Assembly: GCF_028532725.1 (NCBI RefSeq)
Contig: NZ_JAQKGU010000005.1
Coordinates: 62,001 to 126,000 of the forward strand
DNA length: 64,000 bases
From: Desulfovibrio sp. Fe33
GTDB taxonomy: Bacteria > Desulfobacterota > Desulfovibrionia > Desulfovibrionales > Desulfovibrionaceae
Direction of reading: 5' to 3'
Numbering within the stretch: position 1 is the first letter of the stretch; every line of letters begins with the position of its first letter. A model generated the notes under the pieces. That model saw only the letters and a list, made by a program, of their open reading frames with translations. It did not search any database and was not told the origin of the DNA. This document shows positions 53,536-61,780 of the stretch, one piece after another. The translations under genes were made by a program, and so were the position numbers.

Positions 53536-54822
53536 TCAGATGTAGAGAAAGAAAAGAGCCACTCCCGATGCGAGGAAGACGAGACACGGAGGCACAACCT
53601 TGCGCCAGGTCCGCCCCAGGTCGCACTGGAAGTATTCGCAGGTGAGAATGAAGCAAATGTGAATGGGCGATATCATCACGCCCGTAAAGCCGCAGAATGT
53701 GGCCAGCACGATGTAGGGAATAGTCTGATCCTGCATACCGAGGGAGGCGAGCACGCCGAGCAGCAAAGGAAAGGTCGCGCCCACGAAGGCCACGTTGATG
53801 CCCGCCACCATGCCGACGAGAAACGGCAGGAAAGCGGCCGAGGCGAACAGGGCCGCGTTGCCGCCCGCCACGCGGGCCATCTCGCTGACCACGCCCGCGG
53901 CCTGGAGAATGTCCTTGAAGACGAAGATGGCGGTAATGACGAAAACCATGGACCAGAGGGATTTCTTGGTCAGCACCTGCCGGAAGAACTCCAGCCCGAG
54001 CTGCGTATTCTGGACCATGACGCAAGCCACCGCCGCGGCCAGGGCGGCGACCACGCCGAACTCGAATGGGATGGCGGGCGCGAAGGCGGCGATGGAGGTC
54101 TCCAGCCCGATGGCTCCCACAATGGCGATGAGCAGCGGCAGCCCTTCCCTGAATGCGGCGGACTTGCTGCGGGAGGTGACGGGCATGGGGATGGCCAGGT
54201 CCTGGCTCCCGAGCACGCCGGGCCGCAGGAAGAATATCCAACCGGCGAAAAGCATGATGGGGGTGCCGGGCCAGGTGTAGGAAATGAGATCGATGATCTG
54301 GATGTCGGCCAGGGCCAGGGTCAGAATGATGCCGGGGTAGAGCGGCCAAACCAGCTCCCAGATGTGCCGGAACCAATAATTGAGCACGGCCCGATCCGAA
54401 TTGGTGATGCGCATGTCCTCGGACACGGTCTTTATCATGGGCGCGGAAAAGACCGCCCCGCCGGGCATGGGCAGCAGTCCAATGAGCGCGGGGAAAAAGA
54501 TGAGCCTGAGCCTCGGACTCGTCAGGAAACCGGACAAAGCCTCCATGAGCCGTCGGGACTGGCCCGACCGTTCCATGGCGTCGCTGAGAATCAGGATGAG
54601 GCCGACAATGGCCGCCAGAAACAGAAATTTCTCCTGAGCCAGGGCCAGAACGCCCGTCTCGACAATGGACGCGACGCCCATGCCGAAAAGAAGCCCCATG
54701 GCCGCACCGCCCAGAAGGATGGACAGCCCCAGCCCGATGCGCAGGCGCATTCCCGCAAGCATGAGCAGAAAGGAGAAAAGCACCTTGAGAAAGGGCGCGA
54801 GAGTAACGAGAAGGGAATCCAT
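53536..54822 (-). CDS. DUF401 family membrane protein, probable permease
   Basis: 428 residues from ATG 54822, with AAGGA 8 bases upstream; the frame is open further but that text is not conserved in style. About ten to eleven transmembrane segments. Features: LIGLLPMPGGAVFSAPMI and GINVAFVGATFPLLLG, glycine-rich loops like those in GntP/ion-transporter-type families, and ATFCGFTGVMISPIHICFIL near the end. Family substrate unknown to me. Followed by the small hypothetical gene on the same strand. Confidence 0.8.
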   Translation of the reverse strand: MDSLLVTLAPFLKVLFSFLLMLAGMRLRIGLGLSILLGGAAMGLLFGMGVASIVETGVLALAQEKFLFLAAIVGLILILSDAMERSGQSRRLMEALSGFLTSPRLRLIFFPALIGLLPMPGGAVFSAPMIKTVSEDMRITNSDRAVLNYWFRHIWELVWPLYPGIILTLALADIQIIDLISYTWPGTPIMLFAGWIFFLRPGVLGSQDLAIPMPVTSRSKSAAFREGLPLLIAIVGAIGLETSIAAFAPAIPFEFGVVAALAAAVACVMVQNTQLGLEFFRQVLTKKSLWSMVFVITAIFVFKDILQAAGVVSEMARVAGGNAALFASAAFLPFLVGMVAGINVAFVGATFPLLLGVLASLGMQDQTIPYIVLATFCGFTGVMISPIHICFILTCEYFQCDLGRTWRKVVPPCLVFLASGVALFFLYI

Positions 54823-55010
54823 GCGAAGCATCCTTGCGGGTTGGACGGGACGTAATGGGAACCGGCACAGTTTCCGTTCTTCGTTGCGAAAAAGCAAGCA
54901 AAAGCCGCAGCAAAGGAATGGAGCGAACCGCGCCCCCTTGCCCGGACCGACGCATTGCGCTACAGAAGGAATCTGCGGCAAGGCCGATCATCAAGTGGAG
55001 ACAAGGACCG

Positions 55011-55484
55011 ATGAGCATGAACAGAAAACAGATACGAGCCCATATTTTCGCCACCATTATCAGCAAGGTCGAAGAACAGGACGAGACCCGTCGGCTTGAA
55101 GCGCTGAACGAATTTCTGGCCGTTACCGGCACGGCAGGCAACGCCTCCGAACAGGTGGCCAGCCTGATCCCGCCCATCATGCACGAGCTTTACGAAAAAT
55201 GGATCACCATGTTCATCGATCGGCTGCTGGAAACCGTGGACGTGAACAATATCGAGCTGCTGTGCGACGGCTCCGACGGCAACAATGCGGCGTTGGTGCT
55301 CGCCTACATCATGTTTCTGGAATCCGCGCGCATGGAGAAGCAGATCGACGACGATTTGCGGGAACACGGCATGAAGACCTCGGGCCGCGAAGACCTCGGC
55401 GATGTCGCCGCCAACTACATCCGCGCCCAGATGGCCAAGATCGCGCAGCAAGCCGGCGACGACGAGATCAAGGGCAACTGCTAG
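55011..55484 (+). CDS. Hypothetical protein
   Basis: 157 residues from ATG 55011 (or 155 from ATG 55017; AAGGA upstream fits the second better). Mostly helical, acidic, no signal peptide or transmembrane segment. Cysteines only at about 86 and at the very C-terminus (KGNC). Segments such as IMHELYEKWITMFIDRLLETV look amphipathic. No family recognised. Shares the large terminator at 55487 with the convergent TPR gene. Confidence 0.65.
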   Translation: MSMNRKQIRAHIFATIISKVEEQDETRRLEALNEFLAVTGTAGNASEQVASLIPPIMHELYEKWITMFIDRLLETVDVNNIELLCDGSDGNNAALVLAYIMFLESARMEKQIDDDLREHGMKTSGREDLGDVAANYIRAQMAKIAQQAGDDEIKGNC

Positions 55485-55486
55485 CC

Positions 55487-55546
55487 CCTGCGGGCGCGAA
55501 AAAGCCCCGTCACCAGATGGTGCCGGGGCTTTTTCGCGCCCGCAGG
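55487..55546. terminator. Very long bidirectional terminator
   Basis: 28-base arms, CCTGCGGGCGCGAAAAAGCC onward (55487-55514) and its complement (55519-55546), with one G-T wobble, loop AGAT. Central part CCCCG...CGGGG is preceded by AAAAA and followed by TTTTT. It separates convergent genes ending at 55484 and 55556. Confidence 0.92.
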
Positions 55547-55555
55547 AAAGATGTC

Positions 55556-56083
55556 TCACCCAACGTCGTCGCCGGATTCGGCGATGGCCTTTTCCACTGC
55601 CAGGGCTATCTCATCGTCCGGGTCGGGCTGCCCGGTTTCGATGAGCCCCAATTGCAAATTGAGCTCGCGCATGACCTTCACTGCGGACGGATTGAAATAA
55701 CGCGACCACAGCGCCGGGACCTTTTCCGTCCGCCCCAGCCGAACCATGGTCAGCCCGAGATAGAGAAAAGCGTCCTGATAGGTCTTGTCGATCCGCAGGG
55801 CGCGCTCGAATTCCAGCTTGGCCTGGCGGTACATGCCCAGGCGGTAGGAACAGACACCCAAACGGTAACGCACGTCCGCGTCGTTCTTGTCCTGCTCGAG
55901 GCACTCCTTGTACTTGAGGCGCGCCTCTTCCCATTTCTCGTCCACGTACAGTCCGTTGGCGGCCTTGACCACCTCGATGCCCCCGGCGGTGGAGGCCACG
56001 GGCTGCTCGTCTTCCTTTTTCAGACGGCGAACGGCCCCAAACAGAAAATTGCGGCGGGATTTGTCGATCTTCTTCTCGGCCAT
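55556..56083 (-). CDS. Tetratricopeptide-repeat protein with Tat-like N-terminus
   Basis: 175 residues from ATG 56083. TPR-like units at about 35-145 (YVDEKWEEARLKYKECLEQ, VRYRLGVCSYRLGMYRQAK, AFLYLGLTMVRLGRTEK). The N-terminus has DKSRRNFLFGAV, close to a twin-arginine motif, but the next residues are charged (RRLKKEDE) with no hydrophobic core, so export is unlikely. The C-terminal part repeats a ELNLQLGLIETGQPDPDDE acidic tail. Divergent from the AOR gene with only 92 bases between the starts, so the two may share regulation. Function unknown. Confidence 0.78.
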   Translation of the reverse strand: MAEKKIDKSRRNFLFGAVRRLKKEDEQPVASTAGGIEVVKAANGLYVDEKWEEARLKYKECLEQDKNDADVRYRLGVCSYRLGMYRQAKLEFERALRIDKTYQDAFLYLGLTMVRLGRTEKVPALWSRYFNPSAVKVMRELNLQLGLIETGQPDPDDEIALAVEKAIAESGDDVG

Positions 56084-56175
56084 GATTCCTCCGGCCCGAA
56101 GAATACCCGTTTCGCCCGCATCGTCAAGACGGCAACCGGTTGCCTTTTCAGGCTGTTCGTGAAAGATTCCTCCAC

Positions 56176-57927
56176 ATGGGTGAACAGTTGGGCCGGACCG
56201 GCAGGGTCCTCCATATCGATCTGACCACAGGCAAGGCCACGGCCGAACATCCCGACGCCGAAGTCTACGACGCATATATCGGCGGCCGGGGGCTGGCCGG
56301 ACGCTATCTGCGTCCCTTCGCCGACCGGGAATATTCCGATCCCGAGCTGCCGCTGCTTCTCTTCACCGGGCCTTTGACGGGAACGGACTCGCCCACCTCG
56401 GGACGCGGCTCCATAGTAAGCCGCTCCCCCCTGACCGGCGCCGTGTGCGACGGCTCCATCGGCGGAGGCTTGCCCACCCGGCTCAAAAAAGCCGGATACG
56501 ACGGCCTTGTCATAACCGGGCGCGGCTCCACCCCCTGCGGCATCGAAATCGATGACGACGAAGTGCGCGTGGTCGAAACTTCTCTGTGGGGCCAAGATAC
56601 GGACGCGGTCCTGTACGCGTTGGAGGAACGACTCCCCGAGGACACCTCCCTGGCCTGCATCGGACCTGCGGCCGAAAACGGCTCGCTTCTCGCCTCGGTG
56701 GCCGTCGACCACCGCCATGGCGGAGTGCGCGGCGGACTCGGGCTGATATGGGCGGCCAAGAATCTCAAATACCTGACCGTGCGCGGCACGCGGGACGTGC
56801 CGATCCACGCCCCCGGCGCGCTTGCCGAAGCCCGCGAGGCCATCGTGCGGCTGACCATGGCCTCGCCGGTGCTCATGGGCCGCCACGGCTTCTCGCGCTG
56901 GGGCACTGCGGCCCTGCTCGACCTGATGAACTCCCGCCGGATGCTGCCCACCGACAATTTCCAAAAGACGCATTTCGACCACGGCGCAAAGGTCAACGCA
57001 TCGGCCCTGGCCAAATTGTGCGAGCCGCGAGACCATAGCTGCCTCGGTTGCCATATCCATTGCCGCAAGATCGCCCAGGACGGACGCAGCCTGCCCGGCT
57101 TCGAGGCGCTGGCCCACTTCACCGCGCTCATAGGCAACGACGACCTCGAAATGGCCATGGCGGGCGTGGACCTCTGCGGCAGGCTCGGCCTTGATCCGGT
57201 CTCCGCCGGTTCCGTTCTGGCCTGCCTGCGGGAACTCGACGGCAAGGACTACTCCGGCAAGACGCTTCTCGCCGCCCTGCACGATATGGCCGAAGGCGGC
57301 CAGTCGGGCCAGGGGGCCTTCCACCTCGCCCAGGAATGCCACCGCCCGGAAACGGCCATGACGGTCAAGGGCATGGAGTTGCCCGCCTACGACCCGCGCG
57401 GCGGCTACGGCCTGGCCCTGGCCTACGCGGTTTCCACCCGGGGCGGCTGCCACCAACGGGCCTTTCCCCTCAGTCATGAAGTTCTTCGCAAGCCCGTGGC
57501 TACGGACCGTTTCTCCTTCAGCGGCAAGGCAAGGATCGTCAAGCTCGCCGAGGACACGCTCGCGGCCGCGGACTCCATCAACGCCTGCCGCCTCATTTTC
57601 CTGGCCGCAGGGCTTGAGGAATACGCCAAGGCCCTCACGGCGGTCACGGGCAAGGACTGGTCGGCCCAGTCCCTGCTCGAAACGGGCGAACGGATCACCG
57701 TCAACGAACGGCGCATGAACGCGGCAAACGGTTTCGGCGCGGCGGACGACGATCTGCCCGAGCGATTCTTCACCGAGCCGGGCACCCCCGGCGGCGGCAT
57801 CGAAGTCCGCCCCATCGATCGGGATGCGTTCCTCCAGGCCCGACACAATTATTACGTCGTGCGCGGGCTGGACAAGAACGGCGAGCCCACGGCTGAGACC
57901 TTGCTGCGACTGGGACTGGACGAATGA
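56176..57927 (+). CDS. Aldehyde:ferredoxin oxidoreductase family protein (tungsten pterin)
   Basis: 583 residues from ATG 56176 (MGEQLGRTGRVLHIDL). Oxidises aldehydes to carboxylic acids and passes electrons to ferredoxin, using a tungsten bis-pterin and one [4Fe-4S] cluster. Cluster cysteines C289, C292, C296 (CLGCHIHC) and C471 (DSINACRLIF) are at nearly the spacing of P. furiosus AOR. Pterin-binding regions: GPLTGTDSPTSGRGSIVSRS and VRGGLGLIWAAKNLK. No signal peptide. Substrate unknown; the coupled aldolase gene suggests that the aldehyde comes from a sugar-phosphate or similar cleavage. Confidence 0.92.
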   Translation: MGEQLGRTGRVLHIDLTTGKATAEHPDAEVYDAYIGGRGLAGRYLRPFADREYSDPELPLLLFTGPLTGTDSPTSGRGSIVSRSPLTGAVCDGSIGGGLPTRLKKAGYDGLVITGRGSTPCGIEIDDDEVRVVETSLWGQDTDAVLYALEERLPEDTSLACIGPAAENGSLLASVAVDHRHGGVRGGLGLIWAAKNLKYLTVRGTRDVPIHAPGALAEAREAIVRLTMASPVLMGRHGFSRWGTAALLDLMNSRRMLPTDNFQKTHFDHGAKVNASALAKLCEPRDHSCLGCHIHCRKIAQDGRSLPGFEALAHFTALIGNDDLEMAMAGVDLCGRLGLDPVSAGSVLACLRELDGKDYSGKTLLAALHDMAEGGQSGQGAFHLAQECHRPETAMTVKGMELPAYDPRGGYGLALAYAVSTRGGCHQRAFPLSHEVLRKPVATDRFSFSGKARIVKLAEDTLAAADSINACRLIFLAAGLEEYAKALTAVTGKDWSAQSLLETGERITVNERRMNAANGFGAADDDLPERFFTEPGTPGGGIEVRPIDRDAFLQARHNYYVVRGLDKNGEPTAETLLRLGLDE

Positions 57928-59096
57928 AAAAACTGTGCGAAAAATACGCGGCCAAGCTCGCCGCCCAAGGGATAGCCCCCGCCCAGGGACCGGACGCGCC
58001 GCTCATAGGCGGCCTTGACGCCGAACTGGCCTGGAACCGGGAGGACCCGAAAATTCCCCTTCTCTCCGGCCTGTTCGACAACCTGTCCATCAACTCGCTG
58101 GTTTTCGTCCGTCCCGCGGAGCCGTTCCGGACCATCCTGGACTTTCTGGCCGCGCGCAATCCGAAAGCCATCCGCCCCGAGGACACCGAGACGCGCACCT
58201 TTCTGCACGACATACCCGTGTGCCCGGAGCTCGCCCTTCCGGCCATGACCGACAGGCTCAAACGACGCAAGGTCATCGTCCTGCCGGGCCAGGGCGTCAT
58301 CGCCTGCGGCACGGTCACTCCGGAGCAGGGATTCGTGTCCGTCTCCTCCGCAATTTTCTCGACCTTCGTCCTCTTCTTTTCCGACTACCTCAACCGCGCC
58401 CGGCGCGACGAGCTCGACAGCGAATACGCTGAAGCCTTCTCCCGTGTGGTTCGGCTCCTGCCGAAACCGCGCACGGACCTGCCGTCTCTCGCCCAAGGCC
58501 CCTTCCGGGACGAGGAAAGCGTTGTCTCCGCCATGGCCGAAGCGGGCCGCAAGGTGGTGGAATTCGGCTTGGTCGATTCATTTTTCGGCAACATTTCCTA
58601 CCTGTTGAACGGCACCATACACATCTCGCAGACCGGCAGTTCCCTGGACGAGTTGGCAGGCTGCATTGATCCGTGTCCCCTGGACGGTTCGTCCACCAAC
58701 GGACTGACCGCTTCCAGCGAATTGACGGCCCATGAGGACGTCTACCGCCGCTCGCGCTACGACTGCATCCTGCACGGCCACCCCAAATTTTCGGTCATCA
58801 TGTCCATGGACTGCGATCGCGGCGATTGCCCGAACCGGGGCCGATGCCACATCGCCTGCAAGGAATGCCGGACCGTGGACGGCGTGCCAGTGGTGCCGGG
58901 AGAGGTCGGCACGGGGCCGACCGGGCTGTGCCACACCCTGCCGCCCGCTATGGCCGCCAACGGCGCGGCCCTGGTCCATGGGCACGGCCTGTTCACCGCG
59001 GGCGAGCACGATTTCAACGCGCCCTTTGCCCGGCTGCTCGAAATCGAAAACCGCTGCCGTGAACTCTATTTCGAAAGGTTGTCCCAATATGTCTGA
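57924..59096 (+). CDS. Two-domain class II aldolase family protein with cysteine-rich insert
   Basis: 390 residues; start overlaps the AOR stop by 4 bases. The C-terminal domain (about 195-390) has the full class II aldolase signature: GNIS (222-225), TGSSLDEL, SSE with E266 and H270, zinc ligands H284/H286 in LHGHP, and H352/H354 in LVHGHGLF. After HGHP is an unusual insert C297-x4-C302-x5-C308-x3-C312-x2-C315, likely binding Fe-S or zinc. The N-terminal part (about 40-160) looks like a worn second copy: RKVIVLPGQGVIACG matches the aldolase HG(V) motif with His replaced by Q123. Expected reaction is retro-aldol cleavage giving an aldehyde, possibly the AOR substrate; this is inference. Confidence 0.82.
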   Translation: MKKLCEKYAAKLAAQGIAPAQGPDAPLIGGLDAELAWNREDPKIPLLSGLFDNLSINSLVFVRPAEPFRTILDFLAARNPKAIRPEDTETRTFLHDIPVCPELALPAMTDRLKRRKVIVLPGQGVIACGTVTPEQGFVSVSSAIFSTFVLFFSDYLNRARRDELDSEYAEAFSRVVRLLPKPRTDLPSLAQGPFRDEESVVSAMAEAGRKVVEFGLVDSFFGNISYLLNGTIHISQTGSSLDELAGCIDPCPLDGSSTNGLTASSELTAHEDVYRRSRYDCILHGHPKFSVIMSMDCDRGDCPNRGRCHIACKECRTVDGVPVVPGEVGTGPTGLCHTLPPAMAANGAALVHGHGLFTAGEHDFNAPFARLLEIENRCRELYFERLSQYV

Positions 59097-59967
59097 TTCC
59101 CCCGCATCGTTCCGCCCGGGTCCGGTCCTGGCCTTCGTCCTGCTCACCTTTGCGGCGACATGGGGCGCGGAGGGCGCGCTCATCGCCTCCGGGCTGCGTT
59201 TTGACGACCTGGTAAGCCGGTCCTCGCCCGCCCTGTGGCTCATGGGCGTCATGTGGATTCCCGGACTGGCCGGGCTGGCCGTGGCCATGTTTGTGGAGCG
59301 CACCGGCCCGCGCGATCTCATCCTGGCCTTGAGCCTGCGCATGGGCTCGGTCGGCCCATACTTCCTGAGCCTCGGTCTCATCCCCCTGGCCTACGCCGCC
59401 ATGTACGGCCTCACCTGGGGTGCGGGTCTTTCCGGTTTCGATCCCGACCTGAACGAACTGGCCGCCCTGTCCGGCACGCCCATCGGCAGGGACGCAGCCC
59501 TTAAAATCATGCTCCCCCTGTCCATCTTCCTGGGGCCGCTCATCAACTTCGTTTTCGGTCTTGGCGAGGAACTCGGCTGGCGCGGATTTCTCCTGCCCCG
59601 ACTCATGCCGCTCGGCAAAGTCCGCGCCTATCTCATCCTCGGCCTGCTCTGGGGCGTCTGGCACGCTCCGCTCGTTCTGGCCGGACTCAACTATCCCGGC
59701 CAGCCCATCCAGGGCGTCGTCATGATGTGCCTCATCTGCCTGGCATTCGGCGCGTTCCTCAACGAAATGACCCTCCACTACCGCTCCTCCATCCTGGCCG
59801 GATTCCTTCACGGCGCGGCCAACGCACAGGGCTACGGCATATGGACGTGGATGTTCCCCGGCGCGCACCCGCTCCTGGGCGGGGCGATGGGACTCACCGG
59901 CGTGTTCGTCTGGACCGCCGTCACCTGCGTCACCATCATCATCCTTCGCCGCTTGCGGCAGGTGTAG
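59089..59967 (+). CDS. CPBP family intramembrane metalloprotease (CAAX protease-like)
   Basis: 292 residues from ATG 59089, overlapping the aldolase end by 8 bases. About eight transmembrane segments. CPBP/Abi motifs: GEELGWRGFLLPRL (EExxxR), LGLLWGVWHAPLVL (second His motif) and FLHGAANAQG (third). Family members are glutamic-type or metal-type intramembrane peptidases, including Rce1-like CAAX enzymes; bacterial roles are varied. Link to the AOR-aldolase pair is only positional. Confidence 0.88.
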   Translation: MSDSPASFRPGPVLAFVLLTFAATWGAEGALIASGLRFDDLVSRSSPALWLMGVMWIPGLAGLAVAMFVERTGPRDLILALSLRMGSVGPYFLSLGLIPLAYAAMYGLTWGAGLSGFDPDLNELAALSGTPIGRDAALKIMLPLSIFLGPLINFVFGLGEELGWRGFLLPRLMPLGKVRAYLILGLLWGVWHAPLVLAGLNYPGQPIQGVVMMCLICLAFGAFLNEMTLHYRSSILAGFLHGAANAQGYGIWTWMFPGAHPLLGGAMGLTGVFVWTAVTCVTIIILRRLRQV

Positions 59968-59993
59968 CTTCGAGTCGATTCCCTTTTTTTTGG

Positions 59994-60185
59994 GGAAATA
60001 GCCGTGAATTTCCTGAAGAGTAAAATCAGGCGATGATAGCCGCTTCGCGGCAATAGTCAGGTGATTTCGCCTCCGGCGGGCAAGGGCTCGCACCCTTGCA
60101 TCCCCTGTAAGCGCCTTCGGCGCGGGCTTTTTCGCTCCGCGGCATTACCCGCGATAGCGGAGAGTTGAGTCTATAGGCCCTTTTT
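59994..60185 (-). repeat. Dispersed 190-bp element, copy 2 (structured, inverted)
   Basis: Reverse complement aligns along its whole length with 44571-44763. Relative to copy 1 it has a 4-base insertion that completes the stem CAAGGG-TGCGAG-CCCTTG. The hairpin corresponding to CACGGC/GCCGTG is CGCGG/CCGCG here (60138-60142 with 60149-60153), so an A-T pair has become G-C. It lies in the convergent gap after the CPBP gene. No gene is supported between 59968 and 60551; that stretch holds this repeat, a terminator and a candidate RNA. Confidence 0.8.
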
Positions 60186-60330
60186 CCCGTCCGCCTTGTG
60201 GCGGCCCGCCCAAATAGAAACCTTCATGAAAGACGATGATACGGCTGTAGACGCTTACGTTAAGTTGCCGGGAAAAGCAGGGCTGACGCAAAACGCAGCA
60301 CGTTTTGAAAAGCCATTTGCTCAGCCACAA

Positions 60331-60358
60331 AAAAAGCCCCCTGGTCGGGGGCCTTTTT
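60331..60358. terminator. Terminator between the CPBP and rubredoxin units
   Basis: GCCCCC (60336-60341) with GGGGGC (60347-60352), loop TGGTC, with TTTTT on the plus strand and TTTTTTT on the minus strand, so it can work both ways. Confidence 0.85.
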
Positions 60359-60533
60359 CAAATGTTGTTTTCGAGGTTGCCGGGGTACGGGCCTCAACCA
60401 AAGGATTCGTTGTTGTTAGCGAGGTTGCCCTGAAACACTTTCCGATTCGAAGAATCTTGAGGTTGTCTGGCGTTGCCTAGAAACATTCCTTTGACTTGAT
60501 TCAACCATACACCCCTATTCGCGTGTATGGCAA
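60331..60533 (-). ncRNA. Candidate small RNA or long 3' UTR downstream of rubredoxin
   Basis: On the minus strand: possible promoter TTGCCA (60528-60533), 18-base spacer, TATGGT (60504-60509), overlapping an inverted repeat CCATACAC/GTGTATGG (60505-60512 with 60523-60530); then about 170 bases ending at the terminator at 60331. Within it GGCAACCTCG occurs twice (CGGCAACCTCGAAAACAACA and GGGCAACCTCGCTAACAACA), and a third related GGCAACGCC...CAACCTC. Might instead be the rubredoxin 3' UTR. No protein is supported. Confidence 0.35.
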
Positions 60534-60551
60534 GTGGCCCCGTCCGTTTTT

Positions 60552-60707
60552 TTAGAGTTTTTCGAAATATTCTTTTTCCGCGCCGCACTGGGGACAGACC
60601 CAGTCGTCGGGAAGGTCCTCGAACTTGGTCCCGATGGCGATGTTGTTTTCCGGATCGCCTTCAGCCGGGTCATACACATAGCCGCACGGGCATTCCCATT
60701 TATCCAT
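60552..60707 (-). CDS. Rubredoxin
   Basis: 51 residues from ATG 60707, with GGAGG 8 bases upstream. Iron ligands in the two motifs [11 protein letters not shown] and [11 protein letters not shown]. The first is CPCG, i.e. CxCG, not the usual CxxCG: one residue shorter between the ligand cysteines, as in type II rubredoxins (for example Rd2 of D. desulfuricans and others). Small cytoplasmic electron carrier, for example to superoxide reductase or oxygen reductase systems; no such partner is adjacent. The reading frame upstream is open but is ruvB antisense-free spacer and not coding. Confidence 0.93.
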   Translation of the reverse strand: MDKWECPCGYVYDPAEGDPENNIAIGTKFEDLPDDWVCPQCGAEKEYFEKL

Positions 60708-60793
60708 TTCTCGTACCTCCATTTTTTTCAAGTTGGATTCCATGATAGCAGAACCAAGTTGGGAAACAACCTTTTTCTGAGAACGAGTACTAT

Positions 60794-61780
60794 TTAGCGT
60801 AACGGCAACTGGCCGTCTTCCATGCGCAACTTGAGGTGCTGGTACGCCTTGGCCGTGGCGACCCTGCCGCGCGGAGTGCGCTTCAGGAAGCCGCATTGAA
60901 TCAAATACGGCTCGTAAATATCCTCAATGGTCCTGACCTCTTCCGCACAGGCCGCGGCAATGGTCTTCAGCCCGACCGGGCCTCCGTTGAAGTGCTCGAC
61001 CATGAGCGTGAGAATCTTGCGGTCCATGTTGTCCAGGCCGTATTGGTCCACGTCGAGACGTTCCAGGGACATCTCGGCAAGCTCGCGAGTGACCACCCCG
61101 GTGCCGTGAACCAGGGCGTAATCACGCACGCGCCGGAGCAGCCGATTGGCGATACGCGGAGTACCGCGCGCCCTGCGGCCGATAATCAGCGCTCCCTCGG
61201 GCTCCACCTCGACACCCAGGATAGCCGCGCTTCGCTCCACGATGCGGCCCAGCTCCTCCGGGGAGTAGAATTCGATGCGGAAAATGCAGCCGAACCGATC
61301 GCGCAAGGGCGAAGTCAGGAGTCCGAGCCTGGTGGTGGCCCCAACCAGGGTGAACGGCTCCAGGTCGAGCTTGACCGTGCGCGCGCCCGGACCGGAGCCG
61401 ATGACCAGATCGATCTGGAAATCCTCCATGGCCGGATAGAGGACCTCTTCGACCGTGGCGGGCATCCGGTGAATCTCGTCGATGAACAGGATGTCCCCGC
61501 GCTCCAGGTTGGTCAGGATGGCGGCCAGGTCGCCGGACCGTTCAAGGACCGGGCCGGAAGTGGAAACCATGTTCACGCCCAGTTCCGAAGCCATGATCCG
61601 GGCCAGGGTGGTCTTGCCCAGGCCGGGATTGCCGTAGAACAGGGTGTGATCCAGGGAGCGTTCGCGTTCCCGGGCCGCGCGGATGAATACGTCGAGGTTC
61701 GTGCGCAGGTCCTGCTGGCCGATGAAATCGGAGAGTTTCCTGGGGCGGACGTTTTCCTCGGGAAGGGTGCATTTGCTCAT
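60794..61780 (-). CDS. ruvB: Holliday junction branch migration helicase RuvB
   Basis: 328 residues. AAA+ motor for branch migration. Walker [12 protein letters not shown], Walker [10 protein letters not shown], sensor GATTRLG, arginine-finger region [15 protein letters not shown], and a winged-helix C-terminus ending [19 protein letters not shown]. Starts inside the end of ruvA (4-base overlap). Confidence 0.97.
   Translation of the reverse strand: MSKCTLPEENVRPRKLSDFIGQQDLRTNLDVFIRAARERERSLDHTLFYGNPGLGKTTLARIMASELGVNMVSTSGPVLERSGDLAAILTNLERGDILFIDEIHRMPATVEEVLYPAMEDFQIDLVIGSGPGARTVKLDLEPFTLVGATTRLGLLTSPLRDRFGCIFRIEFYSPEELGRIVERSAAILGVEVEPEGALIIGRRARGTPRIANRLLRRVRDYALVHGTGVVTRELAEMSLERLDVDQYGLDNMDRKILTLMVEHFNGGPVGLKTIAAACAEEVRTIEDIYEPYLIQCGFLKRTPRGRVATAKAYQHLKLRMEDGQLPLR

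Noticed and set aside
55556-56083. Twin-arginine signal peptide on the TPR protein
   Set aside because: SRRNFLF is followed by charged residues, not a hydrophobic stretch, so export by Tat is not supported.
60196-60480. Plus-strand frame of 94 codons downstream of the CPBP gene
   Set aside because: It crosses a strong terminator hairpin and has no ribosome-binding site or recognisable motif.
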